Shown here: positions 43,973 through 53,120 of the stretch, one piece after another | Position numbering within the stretch: position 1 is the first letter of the stretch | How the letters are laid out: every line of letters begins with the position of its first letter | Assembly (NCBI RefSeq): GCF_003362805.1 | Contig: NZ_QNQT01000001.1 | Coordinates: 372,001 to 436,000, forward strand | Reading direction: 5' to 3' | DNA: 64,000 nt | Origin: Neobacillus piezotolerans | Lineage (GTDB): Bacteria > Bacillota > Bacilli > Bacillales > Cytobacillaceae | Translations under genes and position numbers: made by a program | The notes under the pieces: model-generated | What the model saw: the letters and a program-made list of their open reading frames with translations, nothing else | Told to the model about the DNA's origin: nothing | Databases searched by the model: none

Positions 43973-44344
43973 CTACTCCTGAGGCCGGTGGCCGTAACCA
44001 CCAGGATATCCTTCATGCCCATGGTGATGGTGATGTCCATATCCATAGTGGTGCCCTGGATACCCTCCGTATCCCGGATATCCTCCATGCCCCGGGTAGC
44101 CGCCATATCCCGGATATCCCCCATGGCCCGGGTACCCGCCGTATCCTGGATATCCTCCATGACCCGGAAACCCTCCATAACCTGGGAATCCCCCATGCCC
44201 TGGATAACCTCCATAACCAGGAAATCCGCCGTAACCTCCCATTCCGCCTACATGGCCGGGATAACCTGCATACCCGCCATAACCCGGATATCCCCCAAAG
44301 CCTCCCGTTGCGGTGGGGGAGCCAAACATTTGTCTATTATCCAT
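43973..44344 (-). CDS. Gly/Tyr/Pro-rich repeat protein, possible spore coat protein
   Basis: A 123-residue protein made almost wholly of GGYPGYGGYPGH-type repeats (12 residues, 36 bases), with a His-rich stretch (GHHHHHGH) near the end. AAGGAGGTAAGCTA before ATG 44344 is an excellent ribosome binding site, so it is expressed. No signal peptide. Such compositions occur in spore coat and other surface proteins of Bacillus; that role is inference. The C-terminus may be shortened by a frameshift: another frame just past the stop reads RLFPLWTYNHPFLGGRV. Confidence 0.75.
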   Translation of the reverse strand: MDNRQMFGSPTATGGFGGYPGYGGYAGYPGHVGGMGGYGGFPGYGGYPGHGGFPGYGGFPGHGGYPGYGGYPGHGGYPGYGGYPGHGGYPGYGGYPGHHYGYGHHHHHGHEGYPGGYGHRPQE

Positions 44345-44574
44345 TAGCTTACCTCCTTCAGTGTCATCCACGATAGTTTATGAGAAGTGGGATTATTTTG
44401 TGAAAGCAGCCTATCCGTTTTAGAACCTATGGTGGGCATTTTTTGGATATAACGGCCTGTCGAAAAATAGATGAGTATCTCAGCAATGGGGATATCAAGG
44501 TGAAAGTGATATACAAATTAAGGAGGCCGGGAATCTGGGCGAAAAGCTTTCTAGATAATATCCATTAACTGCAG

Positions 44575-44605
44575 GAAAAAGAAAAGCCTGGCTTTTAAGC
44601 CAGGC
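44575..44605 (-). terminator. Terminator of small-protein genes
   Basis: On the minus strand GCCTGGCTT / AAGCCAGGC with a short loop is followed by TTTTCTTTTT. Confidence 0.75.
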
Positions 44606-44617
44606 AAGACTCTTCGT

Positions 44618-44737
44618 TTATTCTTTTGGGTTTTCTTCCTGTGGCTTAACAGGATCGCGTTGGGGTTCGATTTCTTTTCCCGCCTGCTTTTTCTGTTCCT
44701 GTTCCAAAGAGTTGTTTTGTTCTTTTTTCTTATCCAA
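44618..44737 (-). CDS. Very small charged protein, 39 residues, TTG start
   Basis: The minus strand reads TTG followed by 38 codons rich in Lys, Glu, Gln and Pro and ending NPKE and TAA. AGGAGGGATTCAAG lies directly before the TTG at ideal spacing, and a terminator follows. It sits just downstream of another small hydrophilic gene. Function unknown; composition suggests a disordered protein, perhaps of the spore core or cytosol. Confidence 0.6.
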   Translation of the reverse strand: MDKKKEQNNSLEQEQKKQAGKEIEPQRDPVKPQEENPKE

Positions 44738-44759
44738 CTTGAATCCCTCCTATCTCTCC

Positions 44760-44987
44760 TTAAAAACCAGTGTTATATTTCCTCTCGCTAGAAGAGTCAT
44801 CTTTTGTATGGTGTTCGGCTTTCTCTTCGCGCTGTTCCATCTTTAAATCTTCCATGGGAATCGTGTCTACGTTCCTTTCACTCTCGAATTTATCAAAAAG
44901 GCTTTCGGTATCGGTTGGATATTGTTCCGGATTGTCACGTTTTCCCTGATACAAGGAAGAATTCGGCTTCTTTTCCTCTTTCTCCAT
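44760..44987 (-). CDS. Small hydrophilic protein, unknown
   Basis: A 75-residue, highly charged protein (Glu, Lys, Asp, Ser) with no hydrophobic segment and probably disordered. GAGGTGAT before ATG 44987 supports expression. It forms a small minus-strand pair with the 39-residue gene and shares its terminator. Not recognised. Confidence 0.65.
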   Translation of the reverse strand: MEKEEKKPNSSLYQGKRDNPEQYPTDTESLFDKFESERNVDTIPMEDLKMEQREEKAEHHTKDDSSSERKYNTGF

Positions 44988-45197
44988 CAATTATCACCTC
45001 TTTCATTTGTATACCCTTTCCCTATTGTGGCTAAAACAACAAGGGAAAATGAAATTACTTGAAAAAATTTGCCATATTTTTATCTCTCCATACATATACG
45101 TTGTTACGGATTGCGTTTTAAAAAGGTATAAACGGGTAAAGAAATGTTGTTGCATTTTTTCAAAAATCTATAAATTCTGACCAGACAGGTGATGTTT

Positions 45198-46001
45198 GTG
45201 AACAAAGGCCCTTTATTAATCATAGGCGGCGCTGAAGAAAAGTACAGCGGCGTCACCATCCTGGAAAAATTCGTCGACCTTTCCCTTCGAAATGAGGGCC
45301 AGGTCGGAATTTTAACAACGGCCACGAAAATTCCAGAAGAAGTGGGCGGGGAATACAAAGAGGTGTTTCAAAACCTAGGGATAAGAAATCCAATCACCTT
45401 GGATGTGGATTCCCGGGAAAAGGCCGAGGACCCAAAAATACTTAAGGATGTAGAGGGCCTTTCCGCATTATTCATTACAGGCGGAGACCAAAGCAGGCTA
45501 ACGCAAATGATAACCGGCACAAAATTGCACAGGCTTTTTTTTGAAAAATGGGAACAAGGGATGGTGCTTAGCGGTACGAGCGCTGGCGCGTCCATCATGG
45601 GAAAGCATATGATCGTTAATGCGCTGACCAAGGATTCGGACGAAATTCTCCAGGTTGAAATGGATAAAGGATTCGGGTTCATGGCGAATATGCTGATTGA
45701 CCAGCACTTCTCACAGAGGTCCCGATTTGACAGGCTGCTTGGGGCAATCGCGGGCAATCCGGATTTAATGGGAATTGGCATAGATGAAAACACCGCGATT
45801 CTTGTGGAAGGAGACCAATTCGAAGTGATTGGCGAGCATCAGGTATTGATCCTTGACGGGAAGGAAAATAGTTTTGTCGAAGTAAATAAAACCGAGGAGG
45901 GGAGCGAAGAACTTACGCTCTCAAACTTTAAGCTTCATACCCTTACACATGGCTACAAATTCGATTTGAAAAACAGAAAACTTTTAATAAAAGGGGAGTA
46001 A
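45198..46001 (+). CDS. cphB: Cyanophycinase
   Basis: A serine hydrolase of the peptidase S51 family, 267 residues, that cuts cyanophycin (multi-L-arginyl-poly-L-aspartate) into beta-Asp-Arg dipeptides. The nucleophile lies in SGTSAGA (Ser128 from this start). GGAEEK at the N-terminus, FITGGDQ, and DQHFSQRSRFDRL are diagnostic. GTG 45198 has AGGTG six bases upstream; ATG 45192 is possible but touches that site. It lies three bases from cphA, so synthesis and breakdown enzymes are made together. Confidence 0.94.
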   Translation: MNKGPLLIIGGAEEKYSGVTILEKFVDLSLRNEGQVGILTTATKIPEEVGGEYKEVFQNLGIRNPITLDVDSREKAEDPKILKDVEGLSALFITGGDQSRLTQMITGTKLHRLFFEKWEQGMVLSGTSAGASIMGKHMIVNALTKDSDEILQVEMDKGFGFMANMLIDQHFSQRSRFDRLLGAIAGNPDLMGIGIDENTAILVEGDQFEVIGEHQVLILDGKENSFVEVNKTEEGSEELTLSNFKLHTLTHGYKFDLKNRKLLIKGE

Positions 46002-46004
46002 AAA

Positions 46005-48641
46005 ATGAAGATGCACCGCGTGCGGTACTTAAAGGGGCCAAACTACTTTAGTTACAAACCAACCATGTGGATTGAGCTGGATTTGGAAGAATTGGAATTC
46101 AGCCCATCAAACGAACTCCCAGGTTTTACTGAAGCATTACTTGGTACAATTCCAAGCCTTAAGGATCACACCTGTTCGCTAGGGTATCCGGGAGGATTTG
46201 TGGAAAGGCTTGAAAAAGGAACCTGGATGGGCCACATCCTTGAACATATGGCACTAGAACTGCAGTACCTTGCGGGAATAAAGGTCCGAAGAGGAAAAAC
46301 GCTTACAAGCAACAAAAAAGGCATTTATTACGTAACTTACGACTGCCGAGAATCAAAATCCGGGCTTTATGCATTCGAAGCGGCGAAGGATATTGTCGAA
46401 AAAATCCTTACTGGCGCCAAATCCGTGGATGCTGGGCCATATATTGAAAAAATCGAAGACCTTTATTACACAAATAAGCTGGGCCCGAGCACGGAGGCGA
46501 TTTACAATGCGGCTTTTGCGAAACAAATCCCTGTTGAAAGGGTAGGGAAGGACAGTTTATTAAGGCTGGGAACCGGTTCGAAGCAAAAATTTGTTCAGGC
46601 TACGATTACAAGCCAGACATCTTTTATGGCGGTTGAAAATTCCTGTGACAAGCAAATGACGAAAACGCTCCTCGCTGGTGCGGGAATTCCAGTTCCTGAA
46701 GGCGAGACGGCATCCTCAGCGGAGGAAGTATTCGAGGCGGCGGACCGGGTCGGTTTTCCGCTAGTAATAAAGCCATTGAACGGAAATCAGGGCCGCGGAG
46801 TCTATACGAATATTAAAAGCAGGGAGGAACTGTTCAATATTATCCATTGCATGGATACCCCTGAAAACAACTTTATCGTTGAAAGATATTACGAGGGACA
46901 TGACTATCGTCTCCTGGTTGTAGATGGGGAGCTCATTGCCGCGAGCATGCGGCTGGCGCCTTTTGTTATTGGGAACGGCCAGGACTCAATCAAAGCTTTG
47001 ATTGAAAAGGAAAACAAAAATCCGCTAAGGGGCGACGGCCATGAAAAACCGATGTCAAAAATCCCGATAAATGCCATCGTATCCTGCCATCTTGAAAAAT
47101 CAGGCCTGACACTCGACTCCATCCCGGAACCGGGAAAGATTGTCCAGGTTGTCGGGAATGCGAATCTTTCAACCGGCGGGCAGGCCATCGATGTGACGGA
47201 TGAAGTTCACCCAACGATCAGGGACGTTGCCGTTACAGCCGCCAAGGCAATCGGACTGGATGTGGCGGGCGTAGACTTTATATGCCCTGATATTTCGGCT
47301 CAGCTTGACAGGAAAAAAGCAACCATTGTTGAAGTGAACGCGGCGCCAGGAATCAGGATGCACCATTATCCGGCAAAAGGGAAGCCGCGCGATGTCGGCA
47401 AAGCAATTGTCGATTATCTCTTCAAGACAAGGGAAGATGCTTCCATTCCAATTATTTCGGTTACAGGCACGAATGGAAAAACGACAACGACGAGGATGAT
47501 AAAGCACTTCCTCGAAAGGGATGGCTATACTGTTGGCATGACAAATTCAGATGGCGTCTATGTCGGGAACGAAACGATCGACGAAGGGGATTGCAGCGGA
47601 CCGATCAGTGCCCGCAAAATCTTATCGAACCCTAACGTCCATGCGGCGGTCCTGGAAACAGCAAGGGGCGGCATCCTGCGTGAAGGGCTTGCATTCCGGC
47701 AATGCGATGTCGGCATCGTCACGAATGTCTCCGAAGACCATCTTGGCCTTGAGGGGATTGAAGATTTTGGCCAGCTCGTAAAACTTAAACGGCTCATTCC
47801 TGAAGTGGTCATGGAAAACGGACATTGCATTTTGAACGCCGATGATCCTGAAGTCGTCCAAATGGCAGAACACACAAGGGGCAAGGTCATTTTCACAAGC
47901 CTTTTTTATACAAATCACCATATTAGGGAAGCCGCCGAAAAAGGCTGGACGGTTTGGTTCCTTGACGAAGATAATTGGATTTCCTGCATAGAAGATGGCA
48001 ATCCAAAAAGGCTTCTCCCTGCAAGGGACATCCCCGTCACGATTGAAGGAAAAGCACGGCATAACATTTCAAACCTCCTTCAGGCTTTGGCGGCTGCCCA
48101 CTCGCAAGGCGTGCCTTTTGAAGTGCTCAAGGAAAAAGCGCTGACATTCAGTCCAAATAGTGAACAATCGAAGGGAAGATTCAACACGTATGAGGTTGAG
48201 GGCAGGAAGATTATCGTCGATTATGCGCACAATATTGCGGGCCTAAACGCATTTTTTGATACAGTTCGACATTTTAAAACAGGGTCGGCCATTACGGTCA
48301 TTTCTTCGCCGGGAGACAGGCAGGACCACGAAATCCGAGAAATGGCCAAAATCGCGATCCGGAATTCCGACCGTCTAATCATTCGCGAAGATGAAGACTT
48401 GAGGGGCCGCGGGCCATATGAAACGGCCAATATGATGCATGCCGCTGCCCTCAAGGAAAAAGGATACTCAGGAAAACAAATTTCCATCATCCCCCAGGAG
48501 CTTAAAGCATACCAGGAAGCCTGGAATCTGTCGGCTGAGGGGGATACGCTCCTATTCCTTTATGAAAAACATTCTGTTGTAAATGAATTTTTCTCTCTGG
48601 TGAGCGGCCGTAAAAACGTGGTGGCGCGGAAAATAATCTAA
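46005..48641 (+). CDS. cphA: Cyanophycin synthetase
   Basis: An 878-residue enzyme that adds aspartate and arginine in turn to cyanophycin using ATP. The N-terminal domain (1-160) is followed by an ATP-grasp domain (about 215-470, with GNQGRGVYTN and AAPGIRMHHYP) for aspartate addition, and a Mur-ligase-like domain with GTNGKTT at 488-494 and VDYAHN. Length and all three domains match CphA. AAAAGGGGAG precedes the ATG. It ends the cphBA operon at a strong terminator. Confidence 0.96.
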   Translation: MKMHRVRYLKGPNYFSYKPTMWIELDLEELEFSPSNELPGFTEALLGTIPSLKDHTCSLGYPGGFVERLEKGTWMGHILEHMALELQYLAGIKVRRGKTLTSNKKGIYYVTYDCRESKSGLYAFEAAKDIVEKILTGAKSVDAGPYIEKIEDLYYTNKLGPSTEAIYNAAFAKQIPVERVGKDSLLRLGTGSKQKFVQATITSQTSFMAVENSCDKQMTKTLLAGAGIPVPEGETASSAEEVFEAADRVGFPLVIKPLNGNQGRGVYTNIKSREELFNIIHCMDTPENNFIVERYYEGHDYRLLVVDGELIAASMRLAPFVIGNGQDSIKALIEKENKNPLRGDGHEKPMSKIPINAIVSCHLEKSGLTLDSIPEPGKIVQVVGNANLSTGGQAIDVTDEVHPTIRDVAVTAAKAIGLDVAGVDFICPDISAQLDRKKATIVEVNAAPGIRMHHYPAKGKPRDVGKAIVDYLFKTREDASIPIISVTGTNGKTTTTRMIKHFLERDGYTVGMTNSDGVYVGNETIDEGDCSGPISARKILSNPNVHAAVLETARGGILREGLAFRQCDVGIVTNVSEDHLGLEGIEDFGQLVKLKRLIPEVVMENGHCILNADDPEVVQMAEHTRGKVIFTSLFYTNHHIREAAEKGWTVWFLDEDNWISCIEDGNPKRLLPARDIPVTIEGKARHNISNLLQALAAAHSQGVPFEVLKEKALTFSPNSEQSKGRFNTYEVEGRKIIVDYAHNIAGLNAFFDTVRHFKTGSAITVISSPGDRQDHEIREMAKIAIRNSDRLIIREDEDLRGRGPYETANMMHAAALKEKGYSGKQISIIPQELKAYQEAWNLSAEGDTLLFLYEKHSVVNEFFSLVSGRKNVVARKII

Positions 48642-48688
48642 AAAGGAAGGGGTTCCTTAACAAGGAGCCCTTCCTTTTTGTTTTTTTT
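48640..48688 (+). terminator. Terminator of cphBA
   Basis: AAAAAGGAAGGG / CCCTTCCTTTTT stem, followed by a run of T. Confidence 0.8.
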
Positions 48689-48778
48689 CGACAAATGTTT
48701 CGCATTGGCCGCATTTACAAGATATAATTAGGTAATAATGCGCAGCATGTGCTTAATTGTTCCCGGGAGAGAAGTAAA

Positions 48779-49810
48779 ATGTGGAAAAAGTGGATCATCA
48801 TCACAGCGCTAATCCTGCTGTTTATCTTTTTTATACCTTATAGCCTGCCGCTCATTTTTGCGTTAGTAACGGCGGTATTCCTTGAAAGGCTCGTTGGCTA
48901 TTTTCAAAGGAAGCTTAAACTGACCAGGGCAAAGTCCGTTATCGCTGCTTTTGTAACCTTTCTGGCGGGCCTTCTGGTAATCGGATACAACCTGTTCCTG
49001 ATCCTCTTTCAACAGGTCGTTAACTTATCCGAAAAAACACCTACATATGTCAGGGATTTGTATTCAACAGGAATTAAACCGCTCATAAAAAAATGGAAAG
49101 ACTATTCAAAAACACTTCCTCCGGATGTTATTACTTCCGTTGAGAAAACGATTGACAATTCTGTTAATGAGCTGGATCGGTTTGTGCATGAAATCATTCA
49201 GGCCTTGATAGGTGTCCTGACCTCCATTCCCGGTTTCCTGATTGAATTCCTTATTTATCTCGTTGCGTTATTTTTGATCAGCCTTGAACTTCCTGAGATT
49301 AAGGCATACATTAAAGCGCATCTTACCGAGGGGACAAAGAAGAAGGTGTCCATCGTCATCAATCAATTGACCAAAGCGGGGGTCGGGTTCATAAAAGCCC
49401 AGATTATTCTTAGCCTCATGACCTATTTCCTTGCTTTTGCGGGCCTGCTCCTTTTAAAAGTGAAATATGCCGCCCTGCTTGCTCTTTTGATCGTGATTGT
49501 TGATATTCTTCCTATTCTCGGAACCGGCTCTTTCCTCGTTCCTTGGGCTGTCATTTCCCTGGTCCAAGATAAACAATTCCTTGGGATTGGACTGATTGTG
49601 CTCTTCATTGCCATAACGGTCATAAGGCGGACGGTGGAACCTAAGGTTTACGCGACCAGCCTTGGGATTTCACCACTCGCATCCCTTGCCAGCCTTTATA
49701 TCGGGTTTAAGCTTATCGGTTTTATCGGCTTGTTCGCTGGGCCGGCTATCGTCATTATCATCGACGCGCTGATTAAAGTGAACGTTATTAAAATGAACTT
49801 CAAAATTTAA
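48779..49810 (+). CDS. ytvI: AI-2E family transporter, YtvI-type
   Basis: A 343-residue membrane protein with seven or eight segments: two at the N-terminus (about 5-35), one at 57-80, an amphipathic region with periplasmic-like helices at 85-150, and the rest after residue 155, with DILPILGTGSFLVPW and GPAIVIIIDA typical of the UPF0118/AI-2E family. In Bacillus YtvI is linked to sporulation; the transported molecule is unknown. ATG 48779 follows GGGAGAGAAG. TATAAT lies at 48723. Confidence 0.87.
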   Translation: MWKKWIIITALILLFIFFIPYSLPLIFALVTAVFLERLVGYFQRKLKLTRAKSVIAAFVTFLAGLLVIGYNLFLILFQQVVNLSEKTPTYVRDLYSTGIKPLIKKWKDYSKTLPPDVITSVEKTIDNSVNELDRFVHEIIQALIGVLTSIPGFLIEFLIYLVALFLISLELPEIKAYIKAHLTEGTKKKVSIVINQLTKAGVGFIKAQIILSLMTYFLAFAGLLLLKVKYAALLALLIVIVDILPILGTGSFLVPWAVISLVQDKQFLGIGLIVLFIAITVIRRTVEPKVYATSLGISPLASLASLYIGFKLIGFIGLFAGPAIVIIIDALIKVNVIKMNFKI

Positions 49811-49813
49811 GTG

Positions 49814-49843
49814 AAAAGGGACCTTGTAAAGGGTCCTTTTTTC
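49814..49843 (+). terminator. Terminator of ytvI
   Basis: AAAGGGACC / GGTCCTTTT, nine pairs with one G-T, followed by TT and T-rich sequence. The rest of 49844-50103 contains no gene I can support. Confidence 0.7.
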
Positions 49844-50103
49844 TTTATTATATGCCCATCAAGTTTCCTTTACTGTGGGAGGGTGCTCCTGTGCCACAGT
49901 GAATTCGGAGAAGTTGTCTTCAGCTCGTCGCAAAGCTGCAAGGCAGTAATTCAAAGTAGTTGCTTCCCTCCAGTCCTGTCGTGCGCTAAACGGGCGCTTT
50001 CGCTTTTCATTACGCCCATTTATTAAAATTGTTTCCTAAGTCTATTGCACATTTTCCTGCCTCTGAATAGGATATATGGACTTTACTAAAGGAGGTAATG
50101 TGA

Positions 50104-50211
50104 ATGTCTGGAGGAGCTTACGGATACGGCGGCGGTTTCGCCTTGCTGGTAGTCCTGTTCATTCTGTTAGTAATTATCGGGGCTTCCTGGGGGTACGGAG
50201 GTTTCTATTAA
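50104..50211 (+). CDS. YjcZ-family tiny membrane protein
   Basis: A 35-residue protein: a Gly/Tyr-rich head (GGAYGYGGGFA), one hydrophobic segment (LLVVLFILLVIIG) and a short tail. This is the YjcZ / tiny transmembrane sporulation family. AAAGGAGGTAATGTGA precedes the ATG, a near-perfect ribosome binding site. It lies 18 bases before a paralogue. Confidence 0.88.
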   Translation: MSGGAYGYGGGFALLVVLFILLVIIGASWGYGGFY

Positions 50212-50229
50212 TTTAGAGGAGGTTCTATT

Positions 50230-50364
50230 ATGTACGGATACGGAGGATTTGGCGGCTGCGGTTACGGGTATGGCGGCGGATTCGGATACGGCGGCGGTTT
50301 CGCCCTCATCGTAGTGCTGTTTATCCTGTTGATTATTGTTGGCGCTGCATGCTTCAGATACTAG
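50230..50364 (+). CDS. YjcZ-family tiny membrane protein, second copy
   Basis: A 44-residue paralogue of the preceding protein, with a longer Gly/Tyr-rich head ([13 protein letters not shown]) and the hydrophobic segment [15 protein letters not shown]. Two Cys residues occur, one in the head and one in the tail. GAGGAGGTTCTATT precedes the ATG. A terminator follows, so the pair forms a small operon, probably expressed in sporulation as known for the family. Confidence 0.88.
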   Translation: MYGYGGFGGCGYGYGGGFGYGGGFALIVVLFILLIIVGAACFRY

Positions 50365-50373
50365 TTGGAATCG

Positions 50374-50403
50374 AAGGCTGGACCTATGGTTCAGCCTTTT
50401 TTG
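50374..50403 (+). terminator. Terminator of YjcZ pair
   Basis: AAGGCTG-G-ACC / GGT-T-CAGCCTT stem followed by TTTTTT. Confidence 0.75.
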
Positions 50404-50661
50404 TTTGCCGCCAGGGATAGGGGCGGAGAGCATGAAGGACTGCTTCCGAGGGGAGATACTCATAGTTATGCACCGTACATCTGAGAAAGCCCAATCCCTA
50501 TTTTCAGGGCTGCTACATACAAGGGCGAACCTTTATTTCATTTTTTTTAGCAAATGTCGAAATTCAGGCCAATTTTGTATTAAAAGGTTTTAACCATAAG
50601 AACGTGGGTAAACAAATATAGTGCCTTTTTAAAAAAATATATAAAACATCAGGAGGAGAGT

Positions 50662-51954
50662 ATGAAGAAGGGGTTTTTAGGGTTTTTATGTATTCTTTTA
50701 GTAATGGGAGTCCTGGCTGGGTGCAACGAAGAAAAAAGCTCAGCGGACACAAAATCAAAAGATGGCAAAGTAGTCCTCAATTTCTGGACGTTTTGGGGCT
50801 CAGAAACCCGGAGGCCGATTATTGAAAAGATTGTAAAAGATTTCAATGACTCCCAGGATAGAATTGAAGTTAACCATACGTTTTTGCCATGGGGAGACAT
50901 ATGGACGAAAAATCTTGCAGCCGTTGCCGCCGGGAATCCCGCGGATGTTATAGTAAATGACATTAACTCTGTTGCCCTGCGCGCCGAGAACAACCAGGCT
51001 GAAGACTTAAGCAAATACCTGGATGATTCATTCAAGGAAAATTTCTATCCTCACCTCTGGAAAACAGTCGAATATAACGGAAAACCTTATGCAGTACCAT
51101 TCAATACAGACACCAGGCTGTTATTTTACAATAAGAAGGCTTTCAGGGAAGCTGGCCTAGATCCAAACAAACCTCCGCAAACCTGGGCGGAGCTGGAAGA
51201 ATATGCGAAAAAGCTTGATATTAAAAGTGGCAATAAATACGACCGCTTCGGGTTTTACCCATTATGGGGCAGCGTCGGCCCATCCGCCTGGATGGCAAGC
51301 GCGGATGGCGGCAAAGGCTTCATTGATGACGGGGACTTGGCAATCAACACGCCAAAGAAAGTAGAAGCGCTTGAATGGCTGCTTGGATGGCAGGAACGGT
51401 ATGGCGAGAAGAATGTCCAGGCGTTCAAGGCCGAATTTGGAAGCGAACAGGCCAACCCATTCATATCTGGCAAAGTCGCGATGATTATTGATGTGGGTAC
51501 TTTCTATACACAAATCCGTGATTACGGAAAAGACATGGAATTCGGGGTTGCCAAAATTCCGGCCTATGACGAAAACGCAGGCCATTGGGCTGACGGCGGC
51601 GGCTTTGTCGTCGAGGTGCCAAAGGGCTCCAAACATCCAAAGGAAGCAGTAGAGTTTATAAAATACCTGACAGGCAAGGAAGCACAGAAGTACTGGGGAG
51701 AAAAGAACTACGACAACGTCGCCAATATTGAAGGCGCTGAAGCAGTTTCAGAGTCACTCGATGGACAGGCCAAAGAAGTGTATGAAATGACTGTCAAGAA
51801 CCTTGAGGAAACGAACCTGTATCCTGTCCCTGCCGAATACCCTGACTACCAGAACAGAATTAATCCGCATATCGACAAAGTTTTTACCGGGAAACTAACC
51901 CCGGAAGAAGCATTGAAGAAAGCTGAAGCCGATGTGAAGAAAATAAAAAAGTAA
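50662..51954 (+). CDS. ABC sugar-binding lipoprotein (family 1)
   Basis: A 430-residue extracellular solute-binding protein. The signal peptide ends in the lipobox LAGC (about residue 21). The mature protein shows the family 1 pattern: VLNFWTFWGSE, NPADVIVND, KPYAVPFNTDTRLLFYNK and a closing KIPAYDENAGHWADGGGF block. It should bind a sugar or oligosaccharide; which one is not clear. AGGAGGAGAGT precedes the ATG. Two permease genes follow after about 160 bases. Confidence 0.92.
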   Translation: MKKGFLGFLCILLVMGVLAGCNEEKSSADTKSKDGKVVLNFWTFWGSETRRPIIEKIVKDFNDSQDRIEVNHTFLPWGDIWTKNLAAVAAGNPADVIVNDINSVALRAENNQAEDLSKYLDDSFKENFYPHLWKTVEYNGKPYAVPFNTDTRLLFYNKKAFREAGLDPNKPPQTWAELEEYAKKLDIKSGNKYDRFGFYPLWGSVGPSAWMASADGGKGFIDDGDLAINTPKKVEALEWLLGWQERYGEKNVQAFKAEFGSEQANPFISGKVAMIIDVGTFYTQIRDYGKDMEFGVAKIPAYDENAGHWADGGGFVVEVPKGSKHPKEAVEFIKYLTGKEAQKYWGEKNYDNVANIEGAEAVSESLDGQAKEVYEMTVKNLEETNLYPVPAEYPDYQNRINPHIDKVFTGKLTPEEALKKAEADVKKIKK

Positions 51955-52112
51955 ATCGTAATTCATACATTTTGCTTAAGAGAAGGGATGGCGGCGCTGT
52001 CCTTTCTCTTTTCAATCGTAGAGCGAAATGCGGAAGCGCCTTGGGCAGCCCCAACTAGCAAAAAATAGAGTTCCGATTTATGATTTCCTATACAAAAAAA
52101 GGGGGAAGAAAA

Positions 52113-53120
52113 ATGAAGCCGCAACAATCGGCAAATATTGCACTGCCTGAAGAACACAATCCTCCTGTCGGGAAGGGCATTCAGCTGGCTGCATCCCGGA
52201 ATTCATCTCCGAAAACAGGGATTTCAAGAGCGGCGAAGGAAAATATATGGGGATATTTGTTTATTAGTCCGTGGATTGTTGGATTCCTTGGATTGACGCT
52301 TGGTCCGCTGCTATTTTCCCTTGCGGCCAGTTTTACTGATTACAATATCACGTCAAAAATGAACTTCATCGGCCTAGACAACTTTGTAAGAATGTTCACG
52401 ATCGATGACCTTTTTTGGACTTCCTTATGGAATACGCTATATTATGTCATCTTTTCAGTTCCTTTGACGACTGTCGGCGCTATCCTGATCGCGCTCCTTT
52501 TGAACCAGAAAATTTTCGGTATGAAAGTTTTTCGGACAATTTATTATTTGCCGGCAATATTGTCCGGGGTTGCGGTGTATTTCCTATGGATGCAGCTATT
52601 AAGTCCTTCAACTGGGCTTGTTAATACGTTCCTTGGCTGGTTTGGGATTGATGGCCCTGCTTGGCTGTTTGATCCGGAATGGACCAAACCGGCATTGATC
52701 CTAATGAAAATGTGGGCGGTAGGGGGCGGGATGCTTCTTTACCTGGCGAGCCTGCAGGGGGTTTCTCGGGAGATGTATGAAGCCGCCGATATTGAAGGGG
52801 CTACCAGCATGCAGAAATTCTTCTACATCACCCTGCCAATGATATCTCCTATCATCTTTTTTGATATCATCACGAGTACAATCGGTGCGTTCCAAATTTT
52901 TCAGGAAGCCTACGTCATGACGGAAAATGGAAGCGGGGCGCCGGCGAACTCGCTCCTATTCTATAACCTACATATGTGGAACAATGCCTTCAAGGTTTTT
53001 GACATGGGTTATGCCTCAGCGATGGCCTGGATTCTCTTCATCATCGTCATGATCCTGACAGTGATTAATCTGAAGTTAGGAAAGCGCTGGGTCCATTATG
53101 AGGGAGGCGAAAATAAATGA
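52113..53120 (+). CDS. Sugar ABC transporter permease (MalF/UgpA type)
   Basis: A 335-residue permease with a soluble N-terminus of about 45 residues and six membrane segments. The EAA loop for ATPase contact is EAADIEGATSMQKFF. ATG 52113 follows AAAAGGGGGAAG; the open frame upstream lacks a site. Its stop overlaps the next start (ATGA). It pairs with the following permease and the preceding binding protein. Confidence 0.92.
   Translation: MKPQQSANIALPEEHNPPVGKGIQLAASRNSSPKTGISRAAKENIWGYLFISPWIVGFLGLTLGPLLFSLAASFTDYNITSKMNFIGLDNFVRMFTIDDLFWTSLWNTLYYVIFSVPLTTVGAILIALLLNQKIFGMKVFRTIYYLPAILSGVAVYFLWMQLLSPSTGLVNTFLGWFGIDGPAWLFDPEWTKPALILMKMWAVGGGMLLYLASLQGVSREMYEAADIEGATSMQKFFYITLPMISPIIFFDIITSTIGAFQIFQEAYVMTENGSGAPANSLLFYNLHMWNNAFKVFDMGYASAMAWILFIIVMILTVINLKLGKRWVHYEGGENK

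Noticed and set aside
43831-44214. 127-codon frame overlapping the Gly/Tyr-rich gene
   Set aside because: Shadow of the 36-bp repeats in another frame; no ribosome binding site, while the other frame has an excellent one.
44405-44569. Open plus-strand stretch of about 54 codons, possible TTG start
   Set aside because: No ATG, only a weak GGTGGG before the TTG, and no recognised similarity.
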